Part shown: piece after piece, positions 12,156 through 21,940 of the stretch
Position numbering within the stretch: position 1 is the stretch's first letter
Layout of the letters: every line of letters begins with the position of its first letter
DNA from: Isoetes taiwanensis
Lineage: Eukaryota > Streptophyta > Lycopodiopsida > Isoetales > Isoetaceae
DNA length: 64,000 nucleotides
NCBI GenBank assembly: GCA_021234155.1
Contig: JAJEKV010000111.1
Location: 938,968 to 1,002,967 of the forward strand
Direction: 5' to 3'
Made by a program: the position numbers and the translations under genes
The notes under the pieces: generated by a model
The model's database searches: none
What the model saw: only the letters and a program-made list of their open reading frames with translations
What the model was told of the DNA's origin: nothing

Positions 12156-12611
12156 CTGGAGGAAGACGAATGCCACACCCTTCAGAGTTGTCCTGCATAT
12201 GATGACATTCGAATACGCTATGCTGAGTTGATCCGTCCTGGCCAGCTCCTGCATGAGATGCTGAGCACGAGCTCGGTACGGAGGTTGGGCTCATACATTC
12301 AAGAGATCATGGATCGCCAAGATCAGCTCGGTCCTCGGGCACTTACCTAATATATGTATATATTTCTGTCTTTATTTGTATTTGTATTTGTATTTATATT
12401 TGTATTTGTATTTGTATAGTTTGACAACAAACCTATTCCTGTCACGGCCCCAATCAACCCTTTAGGGCGGGGAGGGGGTTTTTTAACCCGGACAATAATA
12501 TGTTTGTTGCGCCTCCTGTTTGGGTCCCATAGGCCAATTGGTCTTCGTGGACGAAAAAACTCTATTATATTCTATTCTATTCTATTCTATTCTAATTCTA
12601 TTCTATTCTAT
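12156..12611 (+). mobile_element. LINE 3' end: last 64 codons, 3' UTR and (TTCTA)n tail
   Basis: From 12156 the plus strand reads LEEDECHTLQSCPAYDDI, RIRYAELIRPGQLLHEML, then ends at TAA (12350) after GPRALT. This is the terminal His/Cys region of ORF2. The 3' UTR follows, with TTTGTA repeats (12370-12416), GGGCGGGGAGGGGGTTTTTT, CCCATAGGCCAATTGGTCTT and CGTGGACGAAAAAA. It finishes with a TATTC/TTCTA pentanucleotide tail at 12566-12611. The tail identifies the true 3' end of the insertion. Confidence 0.85.
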
Positions 12612-13042
12612 ATCATGGAGCCTCGAAACCATTATGGGACAGGGGTCAGAATCGTCAAGGCCAGTCAAAGATGTTCTTACAATATTGAGATGAAATGTCA
12701 TGCAATGGCATGATTCAAATATATGTATGTATTTTGTGTTGCTGCATTTTTTTATAGGGAGGAAAATAGACTTGTGTGTTGCTACTTTGTTCTTGAAATA
12801 CGTTCATAACTCCATGTAGACGGATGCTAGATAAGGCATCTATCTGCATGGAAAATACAAGGGTATATCGGGCATCTACATCTACCAACAAGAGGGGATG
12901 GGAGACCTTTAGGGGACTGTCATATACCCCCTCCCTGTGGTTTGGTGGTTAGTCATTTGGATTAGTAATTAGGAGGTCTTGTGCAAGTCTGTCTTGGGAC
13001 ATTTATGGGACTGTCATATATCCCTATGGCTGCAGCCATGTG
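12612..13042. other. Intergenic, no gene seen
   Basis: Contains a doubled phrase GGGACTGTCATAT(A)CCC (about 12915 and 13010) leading into the microsatellite. No coding evidence. Confidence 0.4.
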
Positions 13043-13109
13043 CTACCTACCTACCTACCTACTACCTGCCTACCTACCTACCTACCTACCTACCTACCTA
13101 CCTACCTAC

Positions 13110-13143
<34 letters not shown>
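13043..13143. repeat. Compound microsatellite (TACC)n(TATC)n
   Basis: An almost pure TACC tetranucleotide tract of about 68 bases runs directly into a TATC tract of about 33 bases. It may be the tail of a decayed LINE, as other LINE copies here end in tetra- or pentanucleotide tails. The preceding sequence, however, does not match the shared LINE terminus well. Confidence 0.92.
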
Positions 13144-13144
<1 letters not shown>

Positions 13145-13768
13145 AAGACAAGAGACCACTGACAAGGTTTGTAAATTAGATGCAATGGGCTAGAGGGTTC
13201 CACTTCTGTCCACTCCACTCACAAGCCCTTTGAGGACACGGTGGAATGGAGGAGGGACTTTGGGCTTGTTGACCATGATGCTCACAATAGAGCCCAATGA
13301 TGCTGCCCCACAACCCAGAGAGTTTGCCGGATGTGCCTTGGCATGTATAGCTAAGTACTATTGCCAATGGAAAATTCCTCTTTTTGGACGTTCTGGATTG
13401 ATGTTTCTTACGGTTTACTTGAGTGAGGACAAAATTCAATCTTGCCCAGACACACGTTGCGCATTAAACAATTTCCTTCTCTCCTTTCCCATTAAACAAC
13501 TTTAGGACACATATATGCACATCTCCACATGAACTTCAACAATCAAAGTCTATTCATAATAGTCATGGACAAAATTACCCTCAAATGTTGCAATGATCAA
13601 GCATTGGAGGCCCCCAAACCATTACCTTTGAGAGTGCCATTTAACCTTGGATTGTTTCATGATCCTTAAGATCCTGCCTGATCTTTTGGATACAATAGTT
13701 TTGAATTTAAGAAATTGCAAAGGCCTATCCAGTTCAGGAGCATTCGATGCATCGATACAACCATCGTT
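13144..13768. other. Intergenic, no gene supported
   Basis: Opposite-strand open frames at 13176-13505 overlap one another, and neither has a recognisable motif. Confidence 0.35.
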
Positions 13769-13964
13769 AGTAGGAAAAGCTTTAAAATATGTATAATAGT
13801 GGCCAAAATGGCGTCATAAGGATTTCCATACAAGTATATACTCATACCTGGCCCATCCAACTTTCAAGTAGGAAAAGCTTTAAAATATGTATAATAGTGG
13901 CCAAAATGGTGTCATAAGGATTTCCATACAAGTCTATACTCACACCTGGCCCATCCAACTTTCA
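13769..13964. repeat. 98-bp tandem duplication
   Basis: AGTAGGAAAAGCTTTAAAAT starts copies at 13769 and 13867. Both run to CTGGCCCATCCAACTTTCA with only three or four substitutions, so the duplication is recent. Confidence 0.93.
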
Positions 13965-14940
13965 AGCCAAATCTGGGTCGTCAAACTATTAGGGTTTGAT
14001 CCACAACATGCACTAAAACAATATAATATAAGAAGATTAGTAAGGGTGATGGTTAACGGATAATGTTATGCTTCCTAAAGAAGAAAACCCAAATGGGTAC
14101 GCTTTCATCCCAAGAAGCATATATTGAATTTCCCCACATGATTGACAATTTGGTATTCCAAGAGGATTCAATACAGGAGCAACAAAGATAAGAACTAGAG
14201 TGCATTTCATGCACCGCAGAGAAATGTGCAATCCCACCTTTGCCACGTGATCATGGCCATCAAAATGATCACATACTCACTCTTGCAGAGTTCGAGGTGA
14301 GAAACGTTGAATTAGATTCTGTATAGACATGGAGACATGATTGGCCAACATCAAAAAAGTTGTATTTCCAAGGCTGCCAGCCTTAGATCAGGTTATGCTA
14401 CTGTCTATAATGGAGCTGTGGTACTTACTGGAACATCAAAGAGCTCTAGATGCCAAACATTACTCTACATTTCTAACTTTTCTACTCTATTGTTCTTAGT
14501 GATTCTAGATTCACTTTAGTATAGGTGCCTTGCAATCGACATTATAGGCTCTAGGATCTGGTAATACTATACATGAGATACCATTTGCATCTGTGTCAAT
14601 GGATGAGGCACCATCTAACCATCATGTGCATGTAGTAGAGTTTAATAACATTATGCATGACACACTGCTCAGAAATTCAAAAGGCTAAAGTTCAAAAGGC
14701 GTGATTGAATGGTAAATGTCCTGTTTATCATGATAGCATAACCATCGTACTTGATGAGTGGCTTCGTGGTGGTACAACCATTGTACTTGATAAGTGGCCC
14801 TATGGATCTATGGATTGGTTGATAGAGTGCTTTTGGGGGTTTTTTATCTTATTATGTCTTTGATATATTATGATTGTTCTACCATTTGCCCTAAATCTAT
14901 TGTTCATGATGATTTGGGCTTCATGCTCTTGTTCATTACA
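13965..14940. other. Intergenic, no gene seen
   Basis: No repeats or exon-like segments recognised. GTGGTACAACCATTGTACTTGA is a local echo of the preceding phrase near 14745-14790. Confidence 0.4.
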
Positions 14941-15066
14941 TTGCCCCATAACTGTGGTGGTCTCAATGGACATTAAAATATCTGCCTGCCTGCCTGCCTA
15001 TCTGCCTGCTGGTCTTTCATAGGCCATTTTGGCCTCCATGGACAATAACATTCAATTCAATTCTTA
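14941..15066 (+). mobile_element. Two consecutive LINE 3' termini with different tails
   Basis: First terminus: CCCATAACTGTGGTGGTCTC, AATGGACATTAAAATAT, then a (CTGC)n tail (14981-15010). Directly after it comes a second: TTTCATAGGCCATTTTGGCC, TCCATGGACAATAACA, then an (ATTCA)n tail (15050-15065). Both match the shared LINE 3' motif (CCCATRRCC...GGTCTC..TGGACGTTAAAA). The arrangement implies one very short insertion into or beside the tail of another. Confidence 0.7.
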
Positions 15067-16992
15067 AGATACCGTTTATTACTTGGCTAGTTGGTTACTA
15101 CAATTTGGCAACAAGGCATTTGAAGCAATAACAAAAATCTTCACCCTTTGTTGGATTGCCCTGTTAATGGGACAATTCATTAGCAAGCGTGGATTTGGGG
15201 CATATTTTAAACATATTTAAAAATATGATAGTTGTGTTTTGTCTTGTTGCATACCTAAATAATTTATTATATGCCCAGAAAAGCTCAAACAAGTGGATCT
15301 TCCCCATCCAAATGAAGAATCTTGAGATCCTAACTGTTAAAGATAATCATCGGCAATAAAAATGCTCCAACATAACAAGTATAGGTAAAATTACAACGGC
15401 TAGTAAGATTTAGCTTCTCCAACGTAGAGATATTATCCTTCATAAATAGCATCTAATACTGTCTCACTGGCCTCAAAAGATTAGCTAGAGATATCAGATG
15501 ATTAAATCTCATGTTCTGTCTCCATGAATAAATATATTTGTATAAGAAGTAAAAAACCCTAGCATTGAGGCAATCCATAATACTTTGTGTAAAAATGATA
15601 ATGCTAAAAGCAATACAAATGCATTCGCTGACTTGCATCGGGGGGAGTAGAGGAATATAGGCAACCAGAAGAAGCTTGAATTATGATTAGCATTCCAATA
15701 TCCCACAATGTTGTTGCAAGAAGAGGGCATCCAATCTGGCGTAGCTTAGTTGATCATTTTGTTTTATCTTGCAGCATTACATCATGCATGTCTTTGGATA
15801 TTAAAAAAAGGAAAACTAGCAGTAGGGCAGGCTTGGGGAAGGGGAAGGAAAGTGGAAAGAAAAAAAAAGGTAGAGTCTAGATGAACAAATTGCCAAAGGT
15901 TTATAGAATAGCAATATTGGACATGGTTGCTTTGCTTGGAAAAGTGTTTGATTGATACTTTGGGCCTTTTTCAATGGGTTTTGAAAGGATGTTAAACAGA
16001 TGATGATACATAGCATACAAAAATACCTTCTTTACAGTTAGGACTATATCCATTCTAGGTTCTACACAAATGCACCATAATATATGCTACAATTACTATA
16101 TATTTACTAAGAAGTGAAAAACAATACTATAAAATGAATAATAACCAATAGACTAGTATGGCGGCATGTTGTGAGAATAGAAAGAAAGATGATCGCATGT
16201 TACAAGACCACCTAAGACCTTCCTCATTGCCACAAAATTCAAGTCCAACTGTAATAAGTGATGGGACATCAATCCATGCATCCTTGGTAACTGTAATGCA
16301 AGTAGAACATTCTCTTTATTGAATCCTTGACAGCCTGATAGTCTGTAAATGCAAGTAGAACATTATTGGTGAATCATATAGTTTTCAATTCAATTTACGA
16401 TTCTTACTTGCATGTCTATCTATTAAGATCAAGATGGATAGCACTAATACTTGTAGATCAGTGCACCACACTCTATCTATCCATTCCAAGGCAAAGTACA
16501 TTGGGCCCACTTAGATTCTTGTACAATATGGGTATTGGACGACTTCTCAATAGAGAAGTATATTATTACGTATTTGTAAATATCGAGGTGTCATGTTTAT
16601 GATCCATTACACACTGTTTCTAAATTACATGTCCACTAAGAAATCACAATACATATTGGTAGCCAACATCAACATGCAAAGGAAGACCATATTACTTCTT
16701 TTTGCAAACAAAAAATGCAGGCCATGCTACTGTAAATATCTTATGCCTTTCCATGTTCTCAATAACAATTACTAGAATATTTTAGCGCTCAGTCTTGTTA
16801 AGTTAGTAGGTTACTATGCAAATAAAAGGGCCAAAGTATGCTAGATTCAAAGCAAAGATATGATCGACTAAAGGGATTGCATGCGGTGTTGCATATCTTC
16901 ATGGAAAAAGGAATTTAGCACTTGGAACAAATGCATAAGAGTGATTTACTTGCTTGTATATGAGATTCCACTCTATCCCTATTGAGATAATA
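15067..16992. other. Intergenic, no gene seen
   Basis: AT-rich with scattered open frames under 80 codons. Nothing recognised on either strand. Confidence 0.4.
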
Positions 16993-17130
16993 GTAATGCA
17001 ACTAAAGTATAATAATTTCATCAATCAATAATTAACTTTTGGTAAATACCCATTAGTAGTACAAGAAATTTATCTTGGCCGCCGCGAACATTTCTTTCGT
17101 GGCCACCGCGAACATTTCTTTCGTTCCTAA
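16993..17130. repeat. Dispersed repeat with GC-rich motif
   Basis: 16993-17062 (GCAACTAAAGTATAATAATT through CCCATTAGTAGTA) recurs at 34897-34970 with few changes. It is followed by GGCCGCCGCGAACATTTCTT and a partial second copy (GGCCACCGCGAACATTTC). A related GC-rich motif lies at 55841-55890. This looks like a short non-autonomous element or old dispersed repeat. Confidence 0.7.
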
Positions 17131-17384
17131 CTTGTTCAATTGGATCCACTATAATGTCTAACGGTCATAAATTCCCAGCTGGGCAAGTAACGTTTGGACC
17201 ACATTTTGACCCTATGCTAGAAGGCTAAGAGCTATATTGAAATACGTTGAAAATAACTTTGGTTCCTCGGCTGTGAACATTTCTTTTGGTTCCTTGGTTG
17301 CAAGCATTTCTCTTTTCCAATCCTCGTGTCCTTACTCAAATATAAAAGGTGAAGATTGTGCTTGGATCATGTGTCAGTATGAAC

Positions 17385-17405
17385 GTGCGGGATTCGAACC
17401 CGCAC
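17385..17405 (-). other. tRNA T-arm-like hairpin (B-box remnant)
   Basis: GTGCGGG-ATTCGAA-CCCGCAC forms a perfect 7-bp stem. On the minus strand it reads GGGTTCGAATCCC, a canonical pol III B box. No matching acceptor, D-arm or A box was found at tRNA spacing, so this is more likely a SINE or tRNA relic than a functional tRNA gene. Confidence 0.4.
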
Positions 17406-17914
17406 TATTGCCTTGCATTCCTGAGCCCATAGATGCTGTGGTTGGCAACAACAATAAAGCTTCAAACTGAACTAACCTCACGTGAGAAAAGCAGCGCATT
17501 CTAGGATCTACATGGCAGTGGGAAATTATAAGACTATGGAGTCCTATGCATGAAATGTGCACTAGAGAAAATCCACTATATAAAAAACAATGTTTACCAA
17601 AAAGACTTGATAGTGATGCACAACAATTTACAGTGACATACCTGACGGGATGACAAAATAACACTAGACCTGTCCCATGATGGACCATTAAAGGGCATTT
17701 TGAAGGTTCACAAAAAAAATCATATAAAATCAAGAACACAAAAACTTGCCAAACCCTTTCTAGGAGTTCATATATGGCAGTCATGCTTTACATGAAAAAT
17801 ACACAAAAATGTATCAGCTCCCATTCTTGTGAGTTATGCTCTAGCAAACCCAAGGGGGTCAAGTACCAAAAGCTTCATAGTGTAGAATTCTGTAAGAACA
17901 TACTTTGGGAACAG

Positions 17915-19030
17915 TGTATTACTAAGCCGGTGGCTGCTGGATGGAGAGCACTCTATGCAATGCAAAACAATTGTTTTCGCGCAGAAATTCACGATTGGCC
18001 ACGGAAAGCCCACTTGTTTCGGGCTTTGGTAGAGCCTGTTTTACTATATGGTTCTGAAGTATGGGGGCCTGCCATTAGTGCTAGTGCTTGGGAGAGCTTG
18101 GAGCGGGTGCAAAAGTCCTTTCTCACTTACAACCTCGGAGTTAAAACAACGGTGCCCTATGCTATTCTTTTACAAGAGACAGGTTTTTGGCCTCTTCAAC
18201 ATTCTGCCATGAAGCGCCATCTCCACTATATCCGCAAGGTGCACCACATGGATGATGTTAGGTATCCTGTTCTTGCACTTGCCATGGCTGAATCTCCTCA
18301 GCGTTTGAAACGATGTTGGAAAGAGCATTGCACTACATGGTTTGCCCGTTGGGCTGTGCAACCAGAGCACTGCCTGATGCTTGCCAGTTCTGATCCTGAG
18401 CTTTTGCAACACTATCTCAATGGTCGTTTTTCTCAAAAGATATGGGACGCAGTTACTTTGGCCCAAGTGAAAACTGGTCATTATCATGCACACATAAATC
18501 CCACCTTGGCACCAGGGCCCCAAGCTTATTTGCTTGCTTCATTGTCCAGGAACAAGCTTGTAGCTATTGCATCAATTCGCACGGGGTCCCACAGGCTACG
18601 GATTGAGACAGATAGATGGGAGCGGCCGCAATTGCCGCGAGAAGCGAGACTATGTGCATGTTGCCAGTTACAGGTTATTAAAGATGAAAGCCATACTCTT
18701 CTGAGTTGCCCTGCTTTTGAGATAGTCCAGAATCATTTTTTGACCTTAGCGTTCCATTCCACGCTTCCACAACTTCTCAGAGCACCATCTGTGCATGACT
18801 TGGCATTATACATACTTGAGGTTCTAGATAAACATCGGCAATTATTGAGCCCTCAGTAGTCATTATCTCCGCTTATCTAGTATCATCATTACTGCAAAGG
18901 GTTTTCCCTTGAAAACCTTTCGAGCAGGGGTTTTTTAATCATAGTAATAATGATTGTACTAGCCCATTGTATGGGTCCCATGACCTATTGGTCTCTGTGG
19001 ATGTTAAAAAATCTATTCTATTCTATTCAT
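17915..19030 (+). mobile_element. LINE ORF2 C-terminal half with 3' UTR and (TTCTA)n tail
   Basis: This is the best-preserved LINE piece here. An open frame (17774-18859) becomes recognisable from about 17920: AGWRALYAMQNNC, then LFRALVEPVLLYGSEVWGP (end of the RT/thumb region), then ERVQKSFL. A roughly 190-residue connector follows, and then HRLRIETDRW and C-A-C-C with DESHTLLSCPAF, the C-terminal CCHC-like domain. The stop is at 18857-18859. The 3' UTR has GGGTTTTCCCTTGAAAACC and GGGGTTTTTTAATC, then GGGTCCCATGACCTATTGG, TCTCTGTGGATGTTAAAAAA and a (TTCTA) tail to 19028. Endonuclease and RT catalytic core are absent, so the element is 5'-truncated and cannot move itself. Confidence 0.9.
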
Positions 19031-20540
19031 ACAAAGTAAAATTGTCTTGATGAAAAGATTTTTTTTATTTTTTTGGTTATAATGTGATTTTTCTACACGA
19101 GATATAGAGCAAGGCACAAAAAACCACATCTCAATTCGAAGTCTGTGAAGGAAGATAGAGCAATTCAAACATGACAGGGTCAAAACTGTCCTCTGCCTTC
19201 TGCGAACCAGTACTGGTTCCCAGAAAGCAGTTGTGATATAAAAACAACAACTTTCAGAAGGAGATCGATTTTGAGTTCAAATTTGGCATATAAGTAGTTC
19301 ACCAAGTCCTCCATCCTATAAAAATATTTGTTGAGTTTGAATATAATGTTTTGACTTTTACTTTTATTTTTGGGTTGCCCCTAGGGGGGCAATCCCTTGT
19401 TTATGTGGGTTTTAGGCATATTCATGATATATGTCAGTATATCCTTAGAATATGCAGAAAACTGCTACAAACTTGCTGCTGGCAGTAAATTGGCAGTCAC
19501 CCCTGTTGCTGGGGGCCGCTGTTCGAACCGGCTAACCGGCTGTATGAAAGCTACGAGCAATGGGTTTTAGCTGAGCATGGCATCACGACGACTCAGCTTC
19601 TACTTCTTCGCATCTTCAAGATTTTGCTTGATTCGTTTGGTTTTAAGAGTTTGTCTTTCCTTTTTTCAATGCTTCTTGGCTGAGCATGGCATCAGGGCAA
19701 AAGGGTTCTTAATCTACAAACACAATCCGACAATGCTTTTGGAGTCAGGTGAAGAGAATGATGAGAAAGCTTTGTCACAAGTAGAGCCTCTGCTTCAAAT
19801 GCTTCTTCTGGCAGAGCCATTATTGCAGTGGATGCAAACAAAAGGGGTTGATCATATTATATGCATGACATATACGTTGCATATTTGTTCTTCACTTTGA
19901 CTGCTTTTGTTTGCAGTAAACGATCCATTTTGTGAAGAGTTAAGCTCTTTTTTGCTGTATGTAAGCATAACCGTGGATGCTTTTTGAGGCCTTTGAGGCC
20001 ACCATTTTTTGTTCCTGCTAGGATGACTCTATCAAACAAGAAATACAACGCAATGATCATATATAGTTGGCCACGAATGTTTGGGCAGAATGCTAGATTC
20101 TTACATTGCATTTCAGGTAAATTGGCCATTTATCTACAAATTATTTCAGCTAAAAGACAGTGACATAAGAAAACATTTGTTCTTACTATCAAATGAAGTA
20201 CAAATTTCAACACCATGTGCCATTGAAGTGAATGTGCCATGATCTCTGATGGCTTCATCTGGAGCAGCAACAAAAACTCAAACAGACGAGCATGGTCACT
20301 TGCAGTAGATAAGGAGGTAGATATGATGGTTATTAACATTGCCATAGTTGTTGGACCAATTAGTGTAAACAAGGATTCTTGGGTGCGGCTCCAGCATTTG
20401 ATCCATATAAGGTACAGTTTGACCGAATCTTGTTTTTGTTTCTTAGTGTGAGATTGATAATTGTAGGTAGGTTTGATTTGAATGTCATCTTTACATCTTA
20501 ATCTGTTCTTTGCGTCTGAGGAAACGCCTAAGATGATTAC
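19031..20540. other. Intergenic; weak SINE-like boxes at 19478-19530
   Basis: TGGCAGTAAATTGG (about 19478) and TGTTCGAACCGG (about 19521) resemble pol III A and B boxes at roughly tRNA spacing, but no cloverleaf can be drawn convincingly. The phrase GCTGAGCATGGCATCA occurs twice (19570, 19679). Open frames at 19577-19900 and 20130-20630 carry no recognisable domain. Confidence 0.3.
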
Positions 20541-21474
20541 AATGGAACACGCCTTTTTCCAGGATTTGCCGTCCAGTATACAAGATACCACATTTTGGAC
20601 CACAAATGCAGGTGCACCTCTAGATAACAATGATGCGTCTCTAACAGTTGAAAGCAGAGGTACTCATATCTAAATCATTGGAGTATTTATGTGAAGAATC
20701 TTAGGCAAGAACTGATTAAAAATATTTGAATTGGAATACATGCAGGTCCAGTTTTGCTAGAAGACTACCCTTTGCTAGAGAATTCCAGAAAGGGATGTGC
20801 ATGCCAGAGGAGCAAGTGCAAATGGATTTTTTGAGGCAACTCATAACATATCTCATCTTACATCTGCAGACTTCCTAAGAGCTCCAGGAGTTATAACGCC
20901 AGTAATAGTACGTTTCTCAACTGTTATACATGAGCGTGGAAGTCCTGAAACTCTTAGAGATCCTCAGGGATTTGCCGTTAAATTCTACACTAAAGAGGTA
21001 AATCAGGTCTTATCCATTCTCTTTTTCCTTTTTTGGAAGAACTGAGTTTTAACTCTTTTTTCTTCATAGGGTAACTTTGATATGGGTGGAAACAATTCCC
21101 CTGTGTTCTTCATTAGAGATGGAATGAAGTTCCCTGATATGGTCCATGCTTTGAAGCCAAACCCAAAAACTCACATACAGGAATGGTGGAGGATCTTAGA
21201 CTTTTTTAGTCATCATTCAGAAAGCTTACACATGTTTACATTTCTTATAAATGATGTTGGAATTCCAGCTAACTACTGATAGATGCCAGGTTTTGGAGTG
21301 CATACATTCACTCTGCTAAACAAAGCTGGCCAGAGAACCTATGTTAAATTCCACTGGGTTTCTGTATACCTTTTGGATGCAGTTATTGTTGGAGGCACTT
21401 TGCATAGCCATGCAACCAAGGATCTATTCGACTCCATTGCTAGTGGAAACTTTCCCTAATGGTAACTATACCAG
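20541..21474 (+). pseudogene. Catalase pseudogene (N-terminal half, introns retained)
   Basis: Three exon-like blocks encode the N-terminal half of a plant heme catalase, the enzyme that splits hydrogen peroxide, usually in peroxisomes. Block 1 (to 20659) reads FWTTNAGAPLDNNDASLT. Block 2 (20746-20997) reads GPVLLEDYPL, then [13 protein letters not shown] with the catalytic His, then [20 protein letters not shown]. Block 3 (21070-21474) reads [20 protein letters not shown] with the active-site Asn, then [15 protein letters not shown] and [23 protein letters not shown] introns at 20660-20745 and 20998-21069 are intact, so it is not a retrocopy. Lesions are a deletion with frameshift in the FDRERIPER region near 20785, two successive stops (TGA TAG, 21277-21282) after GIPANY, further stops near 21458 and 21464, and loss of the heme-ligand C-terminal half. 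Confidence 0.93.
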
Positions 21475-21912
21475 GTACTCAAGTTGGGTTACATGTTAAA
21501 TAACTTTTAACATGTGGACTAGGCAATGTACACACATCAATTTGTGTTCGCCGGATTTTGATGTCCTGCACTGACACAATCATAAAGGATCGTGATTACA
21601 TGAATAAGGAACTGTTCAAGGATGTTTTATTGAGGGCAATAACTATGGCATGATTACCTGAACAAGGAACTGCATGAGGATGTTTTATTCAAGGTGTGAT
21701 GTCGGCATTACTTTAAGAACCATTCTACAGTCTAGAATACATGGCAGTTGCAGAAGGTTAGATGATGCAGATGCGTTATTTGCAGCATTAAATAGGTGTC
21801 ATGGATTGCCATGATTATGCATGACATTATCTCTGTCTAGGCACCTCTGAGAATACCATTTCTGTCTCTAAGCATGCCATTATATGAAGTGTCTTTCTGT
21901 ATTATTGTGGTA
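21475..21912. other. Intergenic after the catalase remnant
   Basis: Contains a local duplication (GGAACTGTTCAAGGATGTTTTATT / GGAACTGCATGAGGATGTTTTATT type phrases at about 21610 and 21670). No further catalase exons recognised. Confidence 0.4.
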
Positions 21913-21940
21913 CTAGAAAAAGTGCCCAGCGTTGCTGGGC
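21913..21940 (-). mobile_element. Helitron-like 3' terminus
   Basis: Read on the minus strand, the sequence is hairpin GCCCAGC-AAC-GCTGGGC, a short spacer ACTTTTT, then CTAG followed by host T. Helitrons end in a short GC-rich hairpin about 10 bases before a 3' CTRR and insert between A and T, so every feature of the end is met. The element body would extend to the right (higher coordinates) on the minus strand. Its 5' TC end was not located, and no Rep/helicase coding is seen, so it would be non-autonomous. A related hairpin lies at 58386. Confidence 0.6.

Noticed and set aside
12981-13193. Tyr/Leu/Pro-rich open frame across the TACC/TATC microsatellite
   Set aside because: The peptide is a direct translation of the microsatellite.
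17385-17405. Functional tRNA gene
   Set aside because: Only a T-arm/B box is present. No A box, anticodon arm or acceptor pairing at tRNA distances could be found on the minus strand.
17374-17784. 136-codon minus-strand open frame upstream of the LINE
   Set aside because: No recognisable motif; it crosses a tRNA-like hairpin and a LINE boundary, so it is best read as chance.
18170-18523. Antisense ORF within the LINE ORF2
   Set aside because: Shadow of the plus-strand reading frame, which has clear homology to the other LINE copies.
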